Part shown: positions 33,577 through 42,984 of the stretch, piece by piece
Position numbering within the stretch: position 1 is the stretch's first letter
Layout: each line of letters begins with the position of its first letter
Assembly: GCF_014873765.1 (NCBI RefSeq)
Contig: NZ_JADBGG010000031.1
Location: 1-54,224 of the forward strand
Reading direction: 5' to 3'
Origin: Desulfomicrobium macestii
GTDB lineage: Bacteria; Desulfobacterota; Desulfovibrionia; Desulfovibrionales; Desulfomicrobiaceae
Length of the DNA stretch: 54,224 bases
Translations under genes and position numbers: made by a program
Notes under the pieces: model-generated
The model's input: only the letters and a program-made list of their open reading frames with translations
Told to the model about the DNA's origin: nothing
Databases searched by the model: none

Positions 33577-35346
33577 ATGAAAGATAAAGACAACAGTGCT
33601 TTGGGTCGTTCTCTGTGGCGGCTGGTGCGTTTTGCCCGCCCGCATGCGCGGCGCATAGGCCTCGGGCTTGCCGCCAATGCGGGGGCACGATTTTTCGACC
33701 TTCTGCCCATGATCGTGGTCGGGCGCGTGGTGGATACCGTGGCCGGGGCTCTGCGTGAAGGGCAGGTCCTGGCTGGCGCCGATTTTGCTTGGGCAGGCCT
33801 TCTGGTGCTGGGTACTTTTGCCGGGCTGGCCGTGTTTCAGAGCGTCAGCGACTACACCCTGGACTCGGCGGCGCAGCGGATTCGCCACGACCTGCGCGTG
33901 GATCTCTACACCCATGTGCAGAAGCTGGACGTGTCCTACTTCGAATCCCGCCAGACCGGCGACATCATGGCCGTGCTGGCCGGGGATGTGGACAATCTGG
34001 AGCGCTTCTTCTCCGACACGTCCACGAGCATCGTGCGTCTGCTTATAACCTTCACCGGAATCTACGGCATCCTCTTCTGGATGGACTACCACCTTGCGCT
34101 GCTGCTCCTTGCGCCCATGCCCATCGCCATCTGGGCCGTGCGCTTCTTCGCCACCCGCGTCGCCCCGCAGTACCGCAAGGCGAGAAAGGCCGTCGGCGAC
34201 ATCAACGCCATCCTGGAAAACAACCTCCAGGGCATGAACGTCATCCAGGCATATTCCGCGCAGGACCACCAGACCGGCCGCATCCGTCTTCGATCCGAGG
34301 AATATCGCGACGCTGCCATCCGCGCCGCCCGCGAGCGGGCGCGATTCGTGCCCCTGCTCTACGGGGTGGCGGGGATTGGATACGCGCTCCTGATCGGCGG
34401 AGGCGGGTGGATGACATTCGCGGGCATCGGCCCCAGCGTGGGCGATTTCACGACTTTCGTGCTCCTGGCCATGCGCCTCATTCTGCCCCTTTTCGTCTTC
34501 GGCATGCTCATCAATCAGATCCAGCAGTCCGAAGCTTCGGCCCTGCGCATCAACGAAATTTTCGATACGACGCCCACGGTGCGCGATCAGGCCAAGGCCT
34601 ACCCTCTTGACGGGGAACTTCGCCGGGTCGAGGTCCGCGATGTCTGCTTTGCCTATCCGGAGCGCGAGAAGGTTCTGTGCGGAATAAATCTGTGTCTTGA
34701 GCGCGGCCGGGTGCTGGGCGTGGTCGGTCCCACCGGGGCGGGCAAGAGCTCCCTCGCCAAGCTCATGCTGCGCTACTACGATCCTTTGGATGGGCAAATT
34801 CTGGCCAACGGTCGCGAGCTGTCTTCCGTGACTCTGGACTCATGGCGGGGGCGCATCGGCTATGTTTCGCAGGAGGCCTATCTGTTTCACGGCACGGTGT
34901 CCGAGAATATCCGTCTCGGGTCGCCGCTGGCCTCGGATGACGATGTTGTGCGGGCGGCGGACATGGCCGGAGCCGGTGAATTCATCGCCGCATTGCCGCA
35001 AGGATACGAAACCATGGTCGGGGACCGGGGCATGAAACTTTCCGGCGGACAGCGGCAGCGCATCTCCCTGGCGCGGGCCATCCTGCGCGATCCGGAGTTT
35101 CTGATCCTGGACGAAGCCACCTCCAGCGTGGACACGCGCACGGAGGAGGTCATTCAGAACAATCTCAAAAACCTGCGCGCCGAACGCATCACCCTGGCCA
35201 TCGCGCACCGTTTGTCCACGGTGCGGCACTGCGACGAGATCGTCGTGGTCGTGGACGGCATCATCGTCGAGCGTGGAACGCACGGGGAACTGGTGGCGGC
35301 GGGCGGCGTTTATGCGGGGTTGTGGCAGGTGCAGAGCGGAGAATAG
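33577..35346 (+). CDS. ABC exporter, fused permease and ATPase
   Basis: A 589-residue half-transporter. Six transmembrane helices occupy about residues 20-310 (type IV/MsbA-like fold, with coupling segment FESRQTGDIMAVLAGDVDNL). The ATPase is at 345-589 with Walker A GPTGAGKSS, Q-loop YVSQEAYLFHG, signature LSGGQRQRISLARAI, Walker B FLILDEATSSVD and the switch His in AIAHRLSTV. The substrate is unknown; such exporters carry lipids, peptides, siderophores or drugs. It is divergent from the TonB/ECF operon and may be co-regulated. The start has AAGGA upstream. Confidence 0.92.
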   Translation: MKDKDNSALGRSLWRLVRFARPHARRIGLGLAANAGARFFDLLPMIVVGRVVDTVAGALREGQVLAGADFAWAGLLVLGTFAGLAVFQSVSDYTLDSAAQRIRHDLRVDLYTHVQKLDVSYFESRQTGDIMAVLAGDVDNLERFFSDTSTSIVRLLITFTGIYGILFWMDYHLALLLLAPMPIAIWAVRFFATRVAPQYRKARKAVGDINAILENNLQGMNVIQAYSAQDHQTGRIRLRSEEYRDAAIRAARERARFVPLLYGVAGIGYALLIGGGGWMTFAGIGPSVGDFTTFVLLAMRLILPLFVFGMLINQIQQSEASALRINEIFDTTPTVRDQAKAYPLDGELRRVEVRDVCFAYPEREKVLCGINLCLERGRVLGVVGPTGAGKSSLAKLMLRYYDPLDGQILANGRELSSVTLDSWRGRIGYVSQEAYLFHGTVSENIRLGSPLASDDDVVRAADMAGAGEFIAALPQGYETMVGDRGMKLSGGQRQRISLARAILRDPEFLILDEATSSVDTRTEEVIQNNLKNLRAERITLAIAHRLSTVRHCDEIVVVVDGIIVERGTHGELVAAGGVYAGLWQVQSGE

Positions 35347-35579
35347 GGGGCTTGGAAGATGGGAGAAGATGGGAATACGGTGCTGGGCGGCGGAGCCTTG
35401 CTGGGCGGTTTGCGCTGCGCCGAAACTCCTTCGCGGGCCTCGTAAGGCTTGGCCGTCGCGTGCAGGACGGATGTGTCGGGATGTGCGGTGGACGACGGAC
35501 AAGCCAACGATGCCTGGCTCAGTCAGACAGTCGGCGCAACACAAACCGACCAGCAAGGCTCCTTGGTGCATGAGATAAT
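35347..35579. other. Non-coding stretch, nothing recognised
   Basis: Between the exporter stop and the terminator no gene or RNA is recognisable. The sequence is GC-rich with short runs such as gctgggcggcggag repeated loosely. Several open frames here look like chance. Confidence 0.4.
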
Positions 35580-35617
35580 AAAAATCCCCGGGAAACTTTT
35601 GTTTCCCGGGGATTTTT
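35580..35617. terminator. Bidirectional terminator
   Basis: A 17-bp perfect stem: left arm 35580-35596 (core ATCCCCGGGAAAC), right arm 35601-35617, loop TTTT, flanked by A5 and T5. It serves the exporter on the plus strand and htpG on the minus strand. Confidence 0.9.
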
Positions 35618-35674
35618 CAATCTCAAACGAATCGATTCAAAAATGCCGAGCTGATAAAAAACAATGAATGGGGT

Positions 35675-35694
35675 GCAGGGGACGCGTCCCCTGC
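35675..35694. repeat. 20-bp perfect palindrome
   Basis: GCAGGGGACGCGTCCCCTGC is its own reverse complement. It lies 24 bases downstream of the htpG stop codon in the minus direction. It looks like a short interspersed palindromic repeat, but only one copy occurs in this window. Confidence 0.7.
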
Positions 35695-35717
35695 CCGCCG
35701 GAGGCATCTTCTTCCCC

Positions 35718-37610
35718 TTATTTCTCTTCGCGCTCCTTGTACCAGGCGCTGGAGTCTTCCATCAGTTTGTTCAGACGGTTGACCATCTTGTGCGGGTCGG
35801 CCAGGTAGCCGTCCATGAGCAGGGCGGATTCGTAGAGCTGTTCGATCACGGTGGCCACGAATTCGTCCTTCTCGTCCTTGGCGAAGACCGAGAGCAGGTT
35901 GCGCACCAGTTTGTGATCCTGGTTGATCTCGAAGACCTTCTTGGGAATGGAGGTGTCCTTGGTCACCAGCTGCATGATCTTGTGCATCTGGGATGTGGAG
36001 CCGTCCGGACTGACCAGGCAGGAAGGGCTCTGGCTCAGGCGCTTGGAGATGCGGGCCTCGGTGATGCGGTCGCCCAGGATTTCCTGCACGCGTTTGAGGA
36101 AGCGGTCCATGTCCTGGGATTCCTCTTTGGAGAGTTCCTCGGGCTTGTCCTTTTTCTCGGCGCTGTCGGCGTATTTTTCGATATTCGTGATGTCGGCGTT
36201 TTCGGTCGCCTTGAGCTCGAACTCCTTGAATTTGCGCAGGCTGTCCATGACGAACTCGTCCACGGGCTCGTACAGGTAGAGTACTTCCAGGCCCTTGGCG
36301 CGGAAGATCTCCAGGTGCGGATTCTGTTCGATGGCTTCGCGGCTGGGGCCGGAGATGTAGTAGATTTCCTTCTGACCTTCCTTGGCCGCCTCGATGTATT
36401 CTTCCAGGGAAATGAGCCCGTCCTTGTCCTCATGGCGCGAGGAGTTGAAGCGGAGCAGTTCGCCGAAGGCCTCCTGGTTGGCGAAGTCTGCATATCCGAG
36501 CTTGAAGCGTTTGGCGTGCTCGTTCCAGAACTTGACGTAGCGGTCCTTGTCCTGCCCGAGTTTTTTCAGGTGCGAAAGGATCTGCTTGGTCAGGGTGGTG
36601 GCGATTTTGCGGATGAGCAGGTTTTCCTGCAGGGTCTCGCGCGAGATGTTCAGCGGCAGGTCCTCGGTGTCGACCACGCCGCGCATGAAGCCGAGATATT
36701 CCGGGATGAGGTCCTTGTTCTTGCTCTGGATCAGCACGCGGCGCACGTAAAGGTCCAGTCCGTAGTTCTCGCGATCGAAGCCGAAGGTGTCCTGGCTGCG
36801 CGGGGGCACGAAGGCCAGGGCCGAGAACTGCACCGGGGCGTCCACGCTCATGTGCAGGGTGTCCAGGGGTTCCTCCTGGTCGTAGGTCAGGAACTTGTAG
36901 AACTCCGTGTACTGTTCGGGGGTGATGGAGAACTTGTTTTCGCGCCACAGTGCCTGCACGGTGTTGGCCTTCTCGCCCTGGACCAGGATGGGGAAGGATA
37001 TGAAATTGGAGTGCTTCTTGATGATGGACGTGATGCGGTTCTTTTCCGCGAACTCCTTGCCGTCTTCCTTGAGCTGAAGGGTCAGGGTCGTGCCGCGCGG
37101 CAGATCCTCTTCCAGTTCGGCTACGGTGTAGGTGCCGAGCCCGTCGGAGGACCATTCCACGGCCTTGGCAGCCGGGTCGAAGGAACGGGTGCGGATGGTG
37201 ACCTTGTCGGCGACCATGAAGACCGAATAGAAGCCCACGCCGAAGCGGCCGATGATATTGGAGGAGTTGGCCTGGTCGGCCATGGCCTGGCGGATGAATT
37301 CGGCGGACCCGGAATGGGCGATGGTGCCGATATTGCGGACCAGTTCATCCATGGTCATGCCGACGCCGGTGTCCGCGATGGTGAGGGTGTGGTTTTCCTC
37401 GTCCGCGGTGATGGAGATCTGCAGTTCAAGATCGGGGTTTGCGATCTCGGCCGAGCGGGCCTGCTCGAAGCGCAGCTTGTCGAGGGCATCCGAGGCGTTG
37501 GAGACCAGCTCTCGCAGAAATATTTCCCGGCTTGTGTAGATGGAATGAGTAATGATATCGAGTAATTGCTTGATTTCTGTCTTAAACTCGAACTGTTGTG
37601 CCTGAGACAT
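35718..37610 (-). CDS. htpG: Chaperone HtpG (Hsp90)
   Basis: A 630-residue Hsp90 chaperone. The GHKL ATPase motifs are [19 protein letters not shown] (about 27-45), DTGVGM, and [17 protein letters not shown]. The middle-domain catalytic arginine region is NISRETLQ. Length equals the family norm. ATG 37610 has AAGGAG upstream; the longer open frame to 37772 is untranslated leader. It is a monocistronic gene with the terminator at 35580-35617. Confidence 0.97.
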
Positions 37611-37644
37611 AAATGCTCCTTCTGGTTTGGAAATTTTGTTTGCA

Positions 37645-37673
37645 CCAAATAAAAGGCCTGCTCTCATTGTCAA
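37645..37673 (-). promoter_or_regulatory. Probable htpG promoter
   Basis: On the minus strand TTGACA (37673-37668) is a perfect -35. About 16-17 bases on, TATTTG/ATTTGG is a poor -10. It sits 35 bases before the start codon. No clear heat-shock sigma-32 consensus is seen. Confidence 0.4.
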
Positions 37674-37699
37674 GGGTTGCGAAGAAACAAGATTTTTAC

Positions 37700-37728
37700 T
37701 TGACCGGGTCAGGGGGCTTGGGTAGAGA
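37700..37728 (+). promoter_or_regulatory. Promoter for tRNA-His pair
   Basis: TTGACC (37700-37705), a 17-base spacer, and TAGAGA (37723-37728). It lies 16 bases before the first tRNA, with a GC-rich discriminator-like stretch, as expected for stable RNA genes. Confidence 0.6.
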
Positions 37729-37744
37729 GTTTCCCCTGTCGGAT

Positions 37745-37821
37745 GGTGGGTGTAGCTCAGTAGGCAGAGCACCTGGTTGTGGCCCAGGATGTCGCGCGTT
37801 CAAGCCGCGTCACTCACCCCA
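37745..37821 (+). tRNA. tRNA-His (GTG), copy 1
   Basis: A full cloverleaf with the extra 5' G(-1) that marks tRNA-His, pairing with C73. The acceptor is GTGGGTG/CACTCAC with one G-T pair, the D arm is GCTCAGTAGGCAGAGC, the anticodon loop is TTGTGGC with GTG at 37779-37781, and the T loop is TTCAAGC. The CCA end is encoded. Confidence 0.96.
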
Positions 37822-37832
37822 TTAGACAATAC

Positions 37833-37859
37833 GGGACAGTTCGTCTGTCCCTTTTTTTT
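37833..37859 (+). terminator. Terminator between the two tRNA-His genes
   Basis: GGGACAG (37833-37839), loop TTCGT, CTGTCCC (37845-37851), then eight T. It would separate the two tRNA copies unless readthrough occurs. Confidence 0.75.
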
Positions 37860-37871
37860 CTCGCTTTTTGT

Positions 37872-37948
37872 GGTGGGTGTAGCTCAGTAGGCAGAGCACC
37901 TGGTTGTGGCCCAGGATGTCGCGCGTTCAAGCCGCGTCACTCACCCCA
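37872..37948 (+). tRNA. tRNA-His (GTG), copy 2
   Basis: Identical in sequence to copy 1 over all 77 bases, exactly 127 bases downstream. Anticodon at 37906-37908. CCA is encoded. Confidence 0.96.
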
Positions 37949-37958
37949 TTTGACACCC

Positions 37959-37996
37959 AAGCAGAACCGGATAAGAACTGGTTCTGCTTTTTTTTT
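37959..37996 (+). terminator. Terminator after tRNA-His copy 2
   Basis: AAGCAGAACC (37959-37968) pairs with GGTTCTGCTT (37980-37989), followed by a run of T. It lies just before the VOC gene's ribosome site (GGGGAGG), so that gene probably depends partly on readthrough or its own promoter. Confidence 0.8.
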
Positions 37997-38007
37997 GGGG
38001 AGGTCGC

Positions 38008-38592
38008 ATGGCTGCATTCACGGGCATCAACCACCTGGCCATGGTCACGGCGGACATGGACCGAACGGTACACTTCTGGCGGGATCTGCTCGGCATGCGT
38101 CTTGTCGTTGGGCTTGGGCATCCCGGGTACAGGCATTATTTTTTCGAAATCACAGACAAGGACATGATCGCCTTTTTCGAATGGCCCAAAGTGGAGCCCA
38201 TTGCCGAAAAAGATCATGGCGCCCCGGTGCGCGGGCCCGCGGCTTTCGACCACCTGTCCTTTGGAGTGGAGAGCCTTGAAGAGCTGGGGCGTCTCAAGGA
38301 CCTGCTGGAAGCCAATGATTTCTGGGCTTCGGAATTCATCGATCACGGGTTCATTATTTCCCTGTACTCCTTTGATCCCAACAACATCCCCATTGAATTC
38401 AGTTATGCCGTGCCCGAATACGACGTTCACTCCCATCCGATCATGATCGACTCCCATCCGACTCCGGCCGCACTGGAAGGCAGTAAGCCGCGTCCGGAAA
38501 GATGGCGCGACGCCGTTCCTTCGGATTCGGATCGCGGTATCTATCCCGGCGAGGCTGAAGCCGTGCGCGCCGCATTCACCAAGAAAACATAA
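38008..38592 (+). CDS. VOC-superfamily (glyoxalase/dioxygenase-like) protein
   Basis: A 194-residue protein with the paired beta-alpha-beta-beta-beta modules of the vicinal-oxygen-chelate fold. Likely metal ligands are H9 in INHLAMVTAD, the His of AFDHLSFGVES and the Glu of PIEFSYAVPE. This resembles glyoxalase I or extradiol dioxygenase relatives, but the substrate cannot be assigned. A C-terminal tail of about 50 residues is polar. It lies 33 bases before murA and may be co-transcribed with it. Confidence 0.85.
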   Translation: MAAFTGINHLAMVTADMDRTVHFWRDLLGMRLVVGLGHPGYRHYFFEITDKDMIAFFEWPKVEPIAEKDHGAPVRGPAAFDHLSFGVESLEELGRLKDLLEANDFWASEFIDHGFIISLYSFDPNNIPIEFSYAVPEYDVHSHPIMIDSHPTPAALEGSKPRPERWRDAVPSDSDRGIYPGEAEAVRAAFTKKT

Positions 38593-38625
38593 ATCCCGGG
38601 ACATACCGGGGTATTTGAGGAAAAT

Positions 38626-39876
38626 ATGGATAAGCTTGTCATAGAAGGTGGCGTCCCGCTCAAGGGCGAGGTCCGCATCAGTGGTTCTAAGAACGCGGCC
38701 CTGCCCATTCTGCTCGCTTCGATTCTGGTCGAAGGCGAGGTGCGTCTCACCAATGTCCCGAATCTGCGCGACATCGCCACCACGCTGAAACTGCTCGAAC
38801 TGCTCGGCTGCCGCGCCGAATTCAATGACGGCGACGTGCTGCTGCATTCGTGCGATTTGAAGCCCGAGGCGCCCTATGACCTGGTGCGCACCATGCGCGC
38901 CTCCGTGCTGTGCCTGGGGCCGCTTCTGGCGAGGCTCGGCCGGGCGCGGGTGGCCATGCCCGGCGGCTGCGCCATCGGTGCGCGGCCCGTGGATCTGCAC
39001 CTCAAGGGGTTGGAGCAGATGGGTGCCGTCTTTGAACTCGAGAGCGGCGACATCGTCGGCACCTGCGACCGCCTCAAGGGGGCCCATATCCACCTTGATT
39101 TCCCTACCGTGGGCGGCACCGAGCACCTGATCATGGCCGCTGTGCTGGCTGAAGGCGAGACCGTGCTCGAGAACGCGGCCCGCGAGCCGGAAATCCAGGA
39201 TCTGGCGGAATTTTTGAACACCTGCGGGGCGCGCATCACCGGCCACGGCACCAGCGTCGTGCATATCGAAGGCGTCGAATCCCTGCACGGCTGCTCCTAT
39301 CCCGTCATGCCCGATCGCATCGAGGCCGGCACCTATCTGGTGGCCGCCGGGATGACAAAGGGCGACCTGACCCTGCGGGACTGCCCGGTGGATGCGCTTG
39401 ACGCCGTCATCTCGAAATTGCGCGAAATGGGCATGATCATCGAGGGCGACCGCGATCTGCTGACGGCCAGCGTCGACGGCCCCCTGAATTGCGTCGATCT
39501 TTCGACCAGGCCCTATCCCGGCTTCCCCACGGACATGCAGGCTCAGATCATGGCGCTCATGTGCGTCAGCCGTGGCGCGGGCGTGATCACCGAAGGCATC
39601 TTCGAGAACCGCTTCATGCACGTGCAGGAGCTGGCCCGCCTTGGCGCGCACATCACCCTCTCGGGACAGAGCGCCATGGTGCGCGGGGTGGATTCACTGA
39701 AAGGCGCCACGGTCATGGCCTCGGACCTGCGCGCCAGCGCCTGCCTGGTCCTGGCCGGCCTGGCGGCAACGGGACGCACCGACGTGCGCCGCATCTATCA
39801 CCTCGACCGGGGCTACGAACAGATGGAAGTGAAGCTGGCTTCCGTCGGCGCCAGGATCAGGCGCGAAAAGGAATAG
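38626..39876 (+). CDS. murA: UDP-N-acetylglucosamine 1-carboxyvinyltransferase
   Basis: A 416-residue enzyme that adds enolpyruvate from PEP to UDP-GlcNAc, the first committed step of peptidoglycan synthesis, in the cytoplasm. The catalytic loop is [13 protein letters not shown] with C115, the residue alkylated by fosfomycin in E. coli. SGSKNAALP near residue 20 binds the nucleotide sugar, and [14 protein letters not shown] is the conserved late motif. Length is normal. A terminator follows at 39910-39946. Confidence 0.97.
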   Translation: MDKLVIEGGVPLKGEVRISGSKNAALPILLASILVEGEVRLTNVPNLRDIATTLKLLELLGCRAEFNDGDVLLHSCDLKPEAPYDLVRTMRASVLCLGPLLARLGRARVAMPGGCAIGARPVDLHLKGLEQMGAVFELESGDIVGTCDRLKGAHIHLDFPTVGGTEHLIMAAVLAEGETVLENAAREPEIQDLAEFLNTCGARITGHGTSVVHIEGVESLHGCSYPVMPDRIEAGTYLVAAGMTKGDLTLRDCPVDALDAVISKLREMGMIIEGDRDLLTASVDGPLNCVDLSTRPYPGFPTDMQAQIMALMCVSRGAGVITEGIFENRFMHVQELARLGAHITLSGQSAMVRGVDSLKGATVMASDLRASACLVLAGLAATGRTDVRRIYHLDRGYEQMEVKLASVGARIRREKE

Positions 39877-39909
39877 GGTGTGGCCGCAAGGCCGCCGAAG
39901 GCCGGAATG

Positions 39910-39946
39910 AAAAAACCTCGCTGAAAGTCTCAGCGAGGTTTTTTTT
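39910..39946. terminator. Terminator after murA
   Basis: AAAAAACCTCGCTGA and its complement TCAGCGAGGTTTTTT form a 15-bp perfect stem with loop AAGTC. A- and T-runs on both sides make it usable on either strand, so it may also end the convergent VKOR-like gene. Confidence 0.9.
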
Positions 39947-40057
39947 GGGGCTGTTGCCGGAGCCCTGCCTGTCGGGAGAGAGGTACAGGCGGTCCGCAGC
40001 GTATGAATTCTCGTGACTGAAGCGGGGCCTGTACGGCCCGCCATCATTTCCTTGCCT

Positions 40058-41068
40058 TCACTCCTGCCCGGGGATTTTCCCGGCCGTCGCGTTTTCTGCG
40101 GGCCTGGGCGCATGGTTCGGGAACTGCAATTCGCGCTTCAGAAAACCTCGCACACGCAGGTACTCGGTGATGTTTCCTTCCCCGCGCAGGACCATCTCCC
40201 AACCCGGCCGCTCCATGACCACCAGGACCGGGATGCCCGTGTAGCCCTTCATCTTGAAATAGGCCCGGGCCGTGCGCACCGTCTGGCGCAGGTCTTCGGA
40301 CACCGGCACTGGGTCGATGGTGTCCAGGCTTTCCACGCGCAACACTTCAAGGAACAGGTTTTCCTTGCTTGCGTCGGCGTTTTGCACAGTGGCCAGACGG
40401 TACAGGTCGTCTTCCTTGTTGTCGGTGCTGGCCAGATGCCATTTGCCGGGCAGGGTGTGGGCGTTGATGGACAGGTTGGCCAGGATTTTCGAGCAGTGGT
40501 CGCAGTGCAGGCTGAAAAAGAGGACGTGCTGCGGCGCGTTGTCCGGAGCCGTCTCCCAGGTGCTGAAGGCCGTGTCCACGATGGCGGGTGGAACGACGTT
40601 CAGGTCCAGCACCGCGTTGGCGGTGAAGCCGCCGCACCACACGGCCACGCCCAGAAAGACCGTCAGGAGCGACCTGCGCACCCACGCAAAAAGACAGAGT
40701 CCCACAAAAAGGGTCACGCCCACGATGACGCAGAGCAGGCATTTTTCTTTGAGGCCCATGAACTGAAAGCCAAGGATGGCTCCGTCAAAGGCCAGGGCTC
40801 CGAAGAGCAGCAGACTGGCCAGACCCCAGATCCATTTCTTGTCGTAGCGGCCGCCAAAGAAGACCAGCCCCCACAGAAACCAGAAAAAGGCCGCTCCCAT
40901 CTTGATGAGGTTGCCTTCGCCGAAGCGGACATATTCTCCGACGACGTCGCAAGCGGAGGTGGTGCAGAACGATGTATGGCGGACGGCCTGCATCCAGACC
41001 TCTGCCGAGAGGAAGGACGCGGCCAGGAAAAGAAAGGTCAGCAGAGAATAGCGAGAGAAGCGGATCAT
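40058..41068 (-). CDS. VKOR-like membrane protein with thioredoxin-like domain
   Basis: A 336-residue protein. Residues 1-170 contain about five hydrophobic helices and the cysteine arrangement of bacterial vitamin K epoxide reductase homologues: a loop pair (FCTTSACDVVG) and a membrane CLLC pair. Residues about 190-320 look like a periplasmic thioredoxin/DsbA-type domain with CDHC (SLHCDHCSKIL) and a cis-Pro candidate in GYTGIPVLVV. Such fusions make protein disulfide bonds in the envelope. ATG 41068 has GGGAG upstream; the frame to 41125 lacks one. It is transcribed alone and convergent with murA. Confidence 0.82.
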   Translation of the reverse strand: MIRFSRYSLLTFLFLAASFLSAEVWMQAVRHTSFCTTSACDVVGEYVRFGEGNLIKMGAAFFWFLWGLVFFGGRYDKKWIWGLASLLLFGALAFDGAILGFQFMGLKEKCLLCVIVGVTLFVGLCLFAWVRRSLLTVFLGVAVWCGGFTANAVLDLNVVPPAIVDTAFSTWETAPDNAPQHVLFFSLHCDHCSKILANLSINAHTLPGKWHLASTDNKEDDLYRLATVQNADASKENLFLEVLRVESLDTIDPVPVSEDLRQTVRTARAYFKMKGYTGIPVLVVMERPGWEMVLRGEGNITEYLRVRGFLKRELQFPNHAPRPAENATAGKIPGQE

Positions 41069-41190
41069 GACAAACTCCCTGTTGGATGATGGGTGTTTGT
41101 GTATCCAAGGTGTGCGTCGCGTCAAGCCGGAAATGCTTACGTCGGGGGCAAACGCACTTCTTGAGCCGTTTTGGCGGTGTCAGGCTGCAG

Positions 41191-42627
41191 TCATTTCAAA
41201 CGTATGGAATGCTTCTTGAGCAGTTCGTACAGTCGGGCCCGGGACAGGCCGGAGCACTCGCAGGCCGTCGGCACATCATTGGCGCAGAGTTCGAGCAGCT
41301 GGCGCATGTAGGTGTTTTCGAGCTGGCCGACCACAATTTCTCGCACTTCGCGCAGTGGCGGCAGTTCGTCGCCCGGTGAAAAGGGCAGGGGTATGGCGCC
41401 GTGGATGCGGCCGGGTTCGAGCAGGGTGGGCTGCTCCTTGTCCGGATTGTGGCGAAAGGAGTTCCTGGCGATGCTGATGCGCACGTCCACCGGCAGGTGG
41501 TGGCTGTAAAGGGATGGCTCGTCCTGGCAGTTGTCGATGGCCACGGCCATGGTGTTGACGAATTCGCGTACATTGCCCGGCCAGTGATAGGCATGCAGGG
41601 CGTTGAGAAATTCCGGCGTGAGCGTCTTGGGTGTGATGCCGCTTTCGCGGCAGTTTTTTTCCGTGTAGTATTCGGCCAGCAGGAGGATGTCTTCCCTGCG
41701 GGAGCGCAGCGGTGGGATTTCGATCTGGTGGCCATTCAGGCGGTAGTAGAGATCGCTGCGGAAAAGCCCCTGCTCGACCATGAGCCGCAGGTTGCGGTTG
41801 GTGGCTGCGATGACCCGGAAATTGCTGCTGACTTCCTTCTCTGATCCGATGGGACGAAATTTGTGTTCCTGCAGTACGCGCAGCAGGGATTTTTGCAGCT
41901 CAAGGCTCAGTTCGCCGATCTCGTCCAGAAAAACCGTACCGTTATTGGCCAGTTTGAAGAGGCCGTCCCGGGCCTCGTGAGCGCTGGTGAAGGACCCCTT
42001 GGTGTGGCCGAAAAGGGTGCTTTCAGCCAGATGTGTGGACAGGTTCGTGCAGTCGATGACCACCAGCTTGCCCGGCGTTGCCCCGTTTTCGTGGATGCCT
42101 CTGGCGAAAAGTTCCTTGCCCGTGCCCGTTTCGCCGGTGATGATGACGTTGGCCTTGCTTCCCGCCGCCTTGCCCATGACTTCAAGGCAGTTCATGATGG
42201 CCGGGCTTTCGCCGATGATGGCGCTGCGCTTGACCTTGCGCGGCCCACGGTTCTGCTCCTTGGAGGCCCGGTAGGCAATGGTGCGCTGCAGGATGAGCAT
42301 GATGTTGTTCAGGGAGATGGGTTTGCCCACGTAATCCCAGGCTCCGTTGGCGATGGCCAGGGTCGCGCCGTCGGAATCGCCGTCGCCGGTCAGGATGACA
42401 ACCTCGGGCAGGGAAGAAAAGGACTGAAACTGCTTGATGTGTGCAAGCCCGTTGCCGTCGGGCAAATTGACGTCGAGAAAGATGAGATCGCAGTCCATGC
42501 GTTGCAGCCGGTCGAAAGCATCCTTGATGGTGTGAGCGATCTGGCAAGGATGGCCAATGCGTTCAATGATCCGCTGAAAGGAACGGGAAAAATCCTGATC
42601 GTCGTCGATTATGAGAATGTTGGCCAT
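41191..42627 (-). CDS. NtrC-family response regulator with variant GAFTGA loop
   Basis: A 478-residue regulator. The receiver domain is at 1-120 with phospho-acceptor D52 (LIFLDVNLPDG). The AAA+ domain is at about 150-385 with Walker A GETGTGKELFARG, Walker B GTVFLDEIGEL and the arginine-finger region FRSDLYYRL. The sigma-54 contact loop reads GSFTSA where GAFTGA is usual. A Fis-type helix-turn-helix is at the end (VPTACECSGLSRARLYELLKKH). No histidine kinase gene is adjacent. ATG 42627 has GGAG upstream. Targets are unknown; the divergent cytochrome genes are candidates. Confidence 0.92.
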   Translation of the reverse strand: MANILIIDDDQDFSRSFQRIIERIGHPCQIAHTIKDAFDRLQRMDCDLIFLDVNLPDGNGLAHIKQFQSFSSLPEVVILTGDGDSDGATLAIANGAWDYVGKPISLNNIMLILQRTIAYRASKEQNRGPRKVKRSAIIGESPAIMNCLEVMGKAAGSKANVIITGETGTGKELFARGIHENGATPGKLVVIDCTNLSTHLAESTLFGHTKGSFTSAHEARDGLFKLANNGTVFLDEIGELSLELQKSLLRVLQEHKFRPIGSEKEVSSNFRVIAATNRNLRLMVEQGLFRSDLYYRLNGHQIEIPPLRSRREDILLLAEYYTEKNCRESGITPKTLTPEFLNALHAYHWPGNVREFVNTMAVAIDNCQDEPSLYSHHLPVDVRISIARNSFRHNPDKEQPTLLEPGRIHGAIPLPFSPGDELPPLREVREIVVGQLENTYMRQLLELCANDVPTACECSGLSRARLYELLKKHSIRLK

Positions 42628-42795
42628 TTGCAGCTCCAGACAAAAGTTCAATCCGCTTTTGTCGGAATATGTCTGGAAAAGCAAGATTCTTGTGCGCCAT
42701 GAATCTTCATGCCCGTGAACATGAAAACAACGAGCGGGCTGGCCTTTTCCATGTTTAGGGATTAAAAAATAATTTCGCTCCCGGAGGAATTGTCC

Positions 42796-42984
42796 ATGCA
42801 GGTGCCGCCTGACGTGCATTCCGGCTGGAATTTACTGGAAGCGAAAAGGTCAGGGCGGATTGTTGTCGGGGCTTTTTTATGTCAACATGCGAAACGACAT
42901 TGGAAGGTTGCAGGTGGAACGCATGTTTTTTCAACACAAACCCCACGCAGGAGCGCCATGTGGATAGTGATGCGAGGAGAGTGA
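42796..42984 (+). CDS. Small open reading frame coupled to cytochrome gene
   Basis: A possible 62-residue protein with no recognised domain. Support: GGAGGA at 42783-42788 gives a good ribosome site, and its TGA stop (42982-42984) overlaps the GTG start of the cytochrome as GTGA. It is Arg/Lys-rich and has no cysteine heme motif. It may be a translated leader rather than a functional protein. If it is not real, 42628-42980 is simply the divergent promoter region. Confidence 0.35.
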   Translation: MQVPPDVHSGWNLLEAKRSGRIVVGAFLCQHAKRHWKVAGGTHVFSTQTPRRSAMWIVMRGE

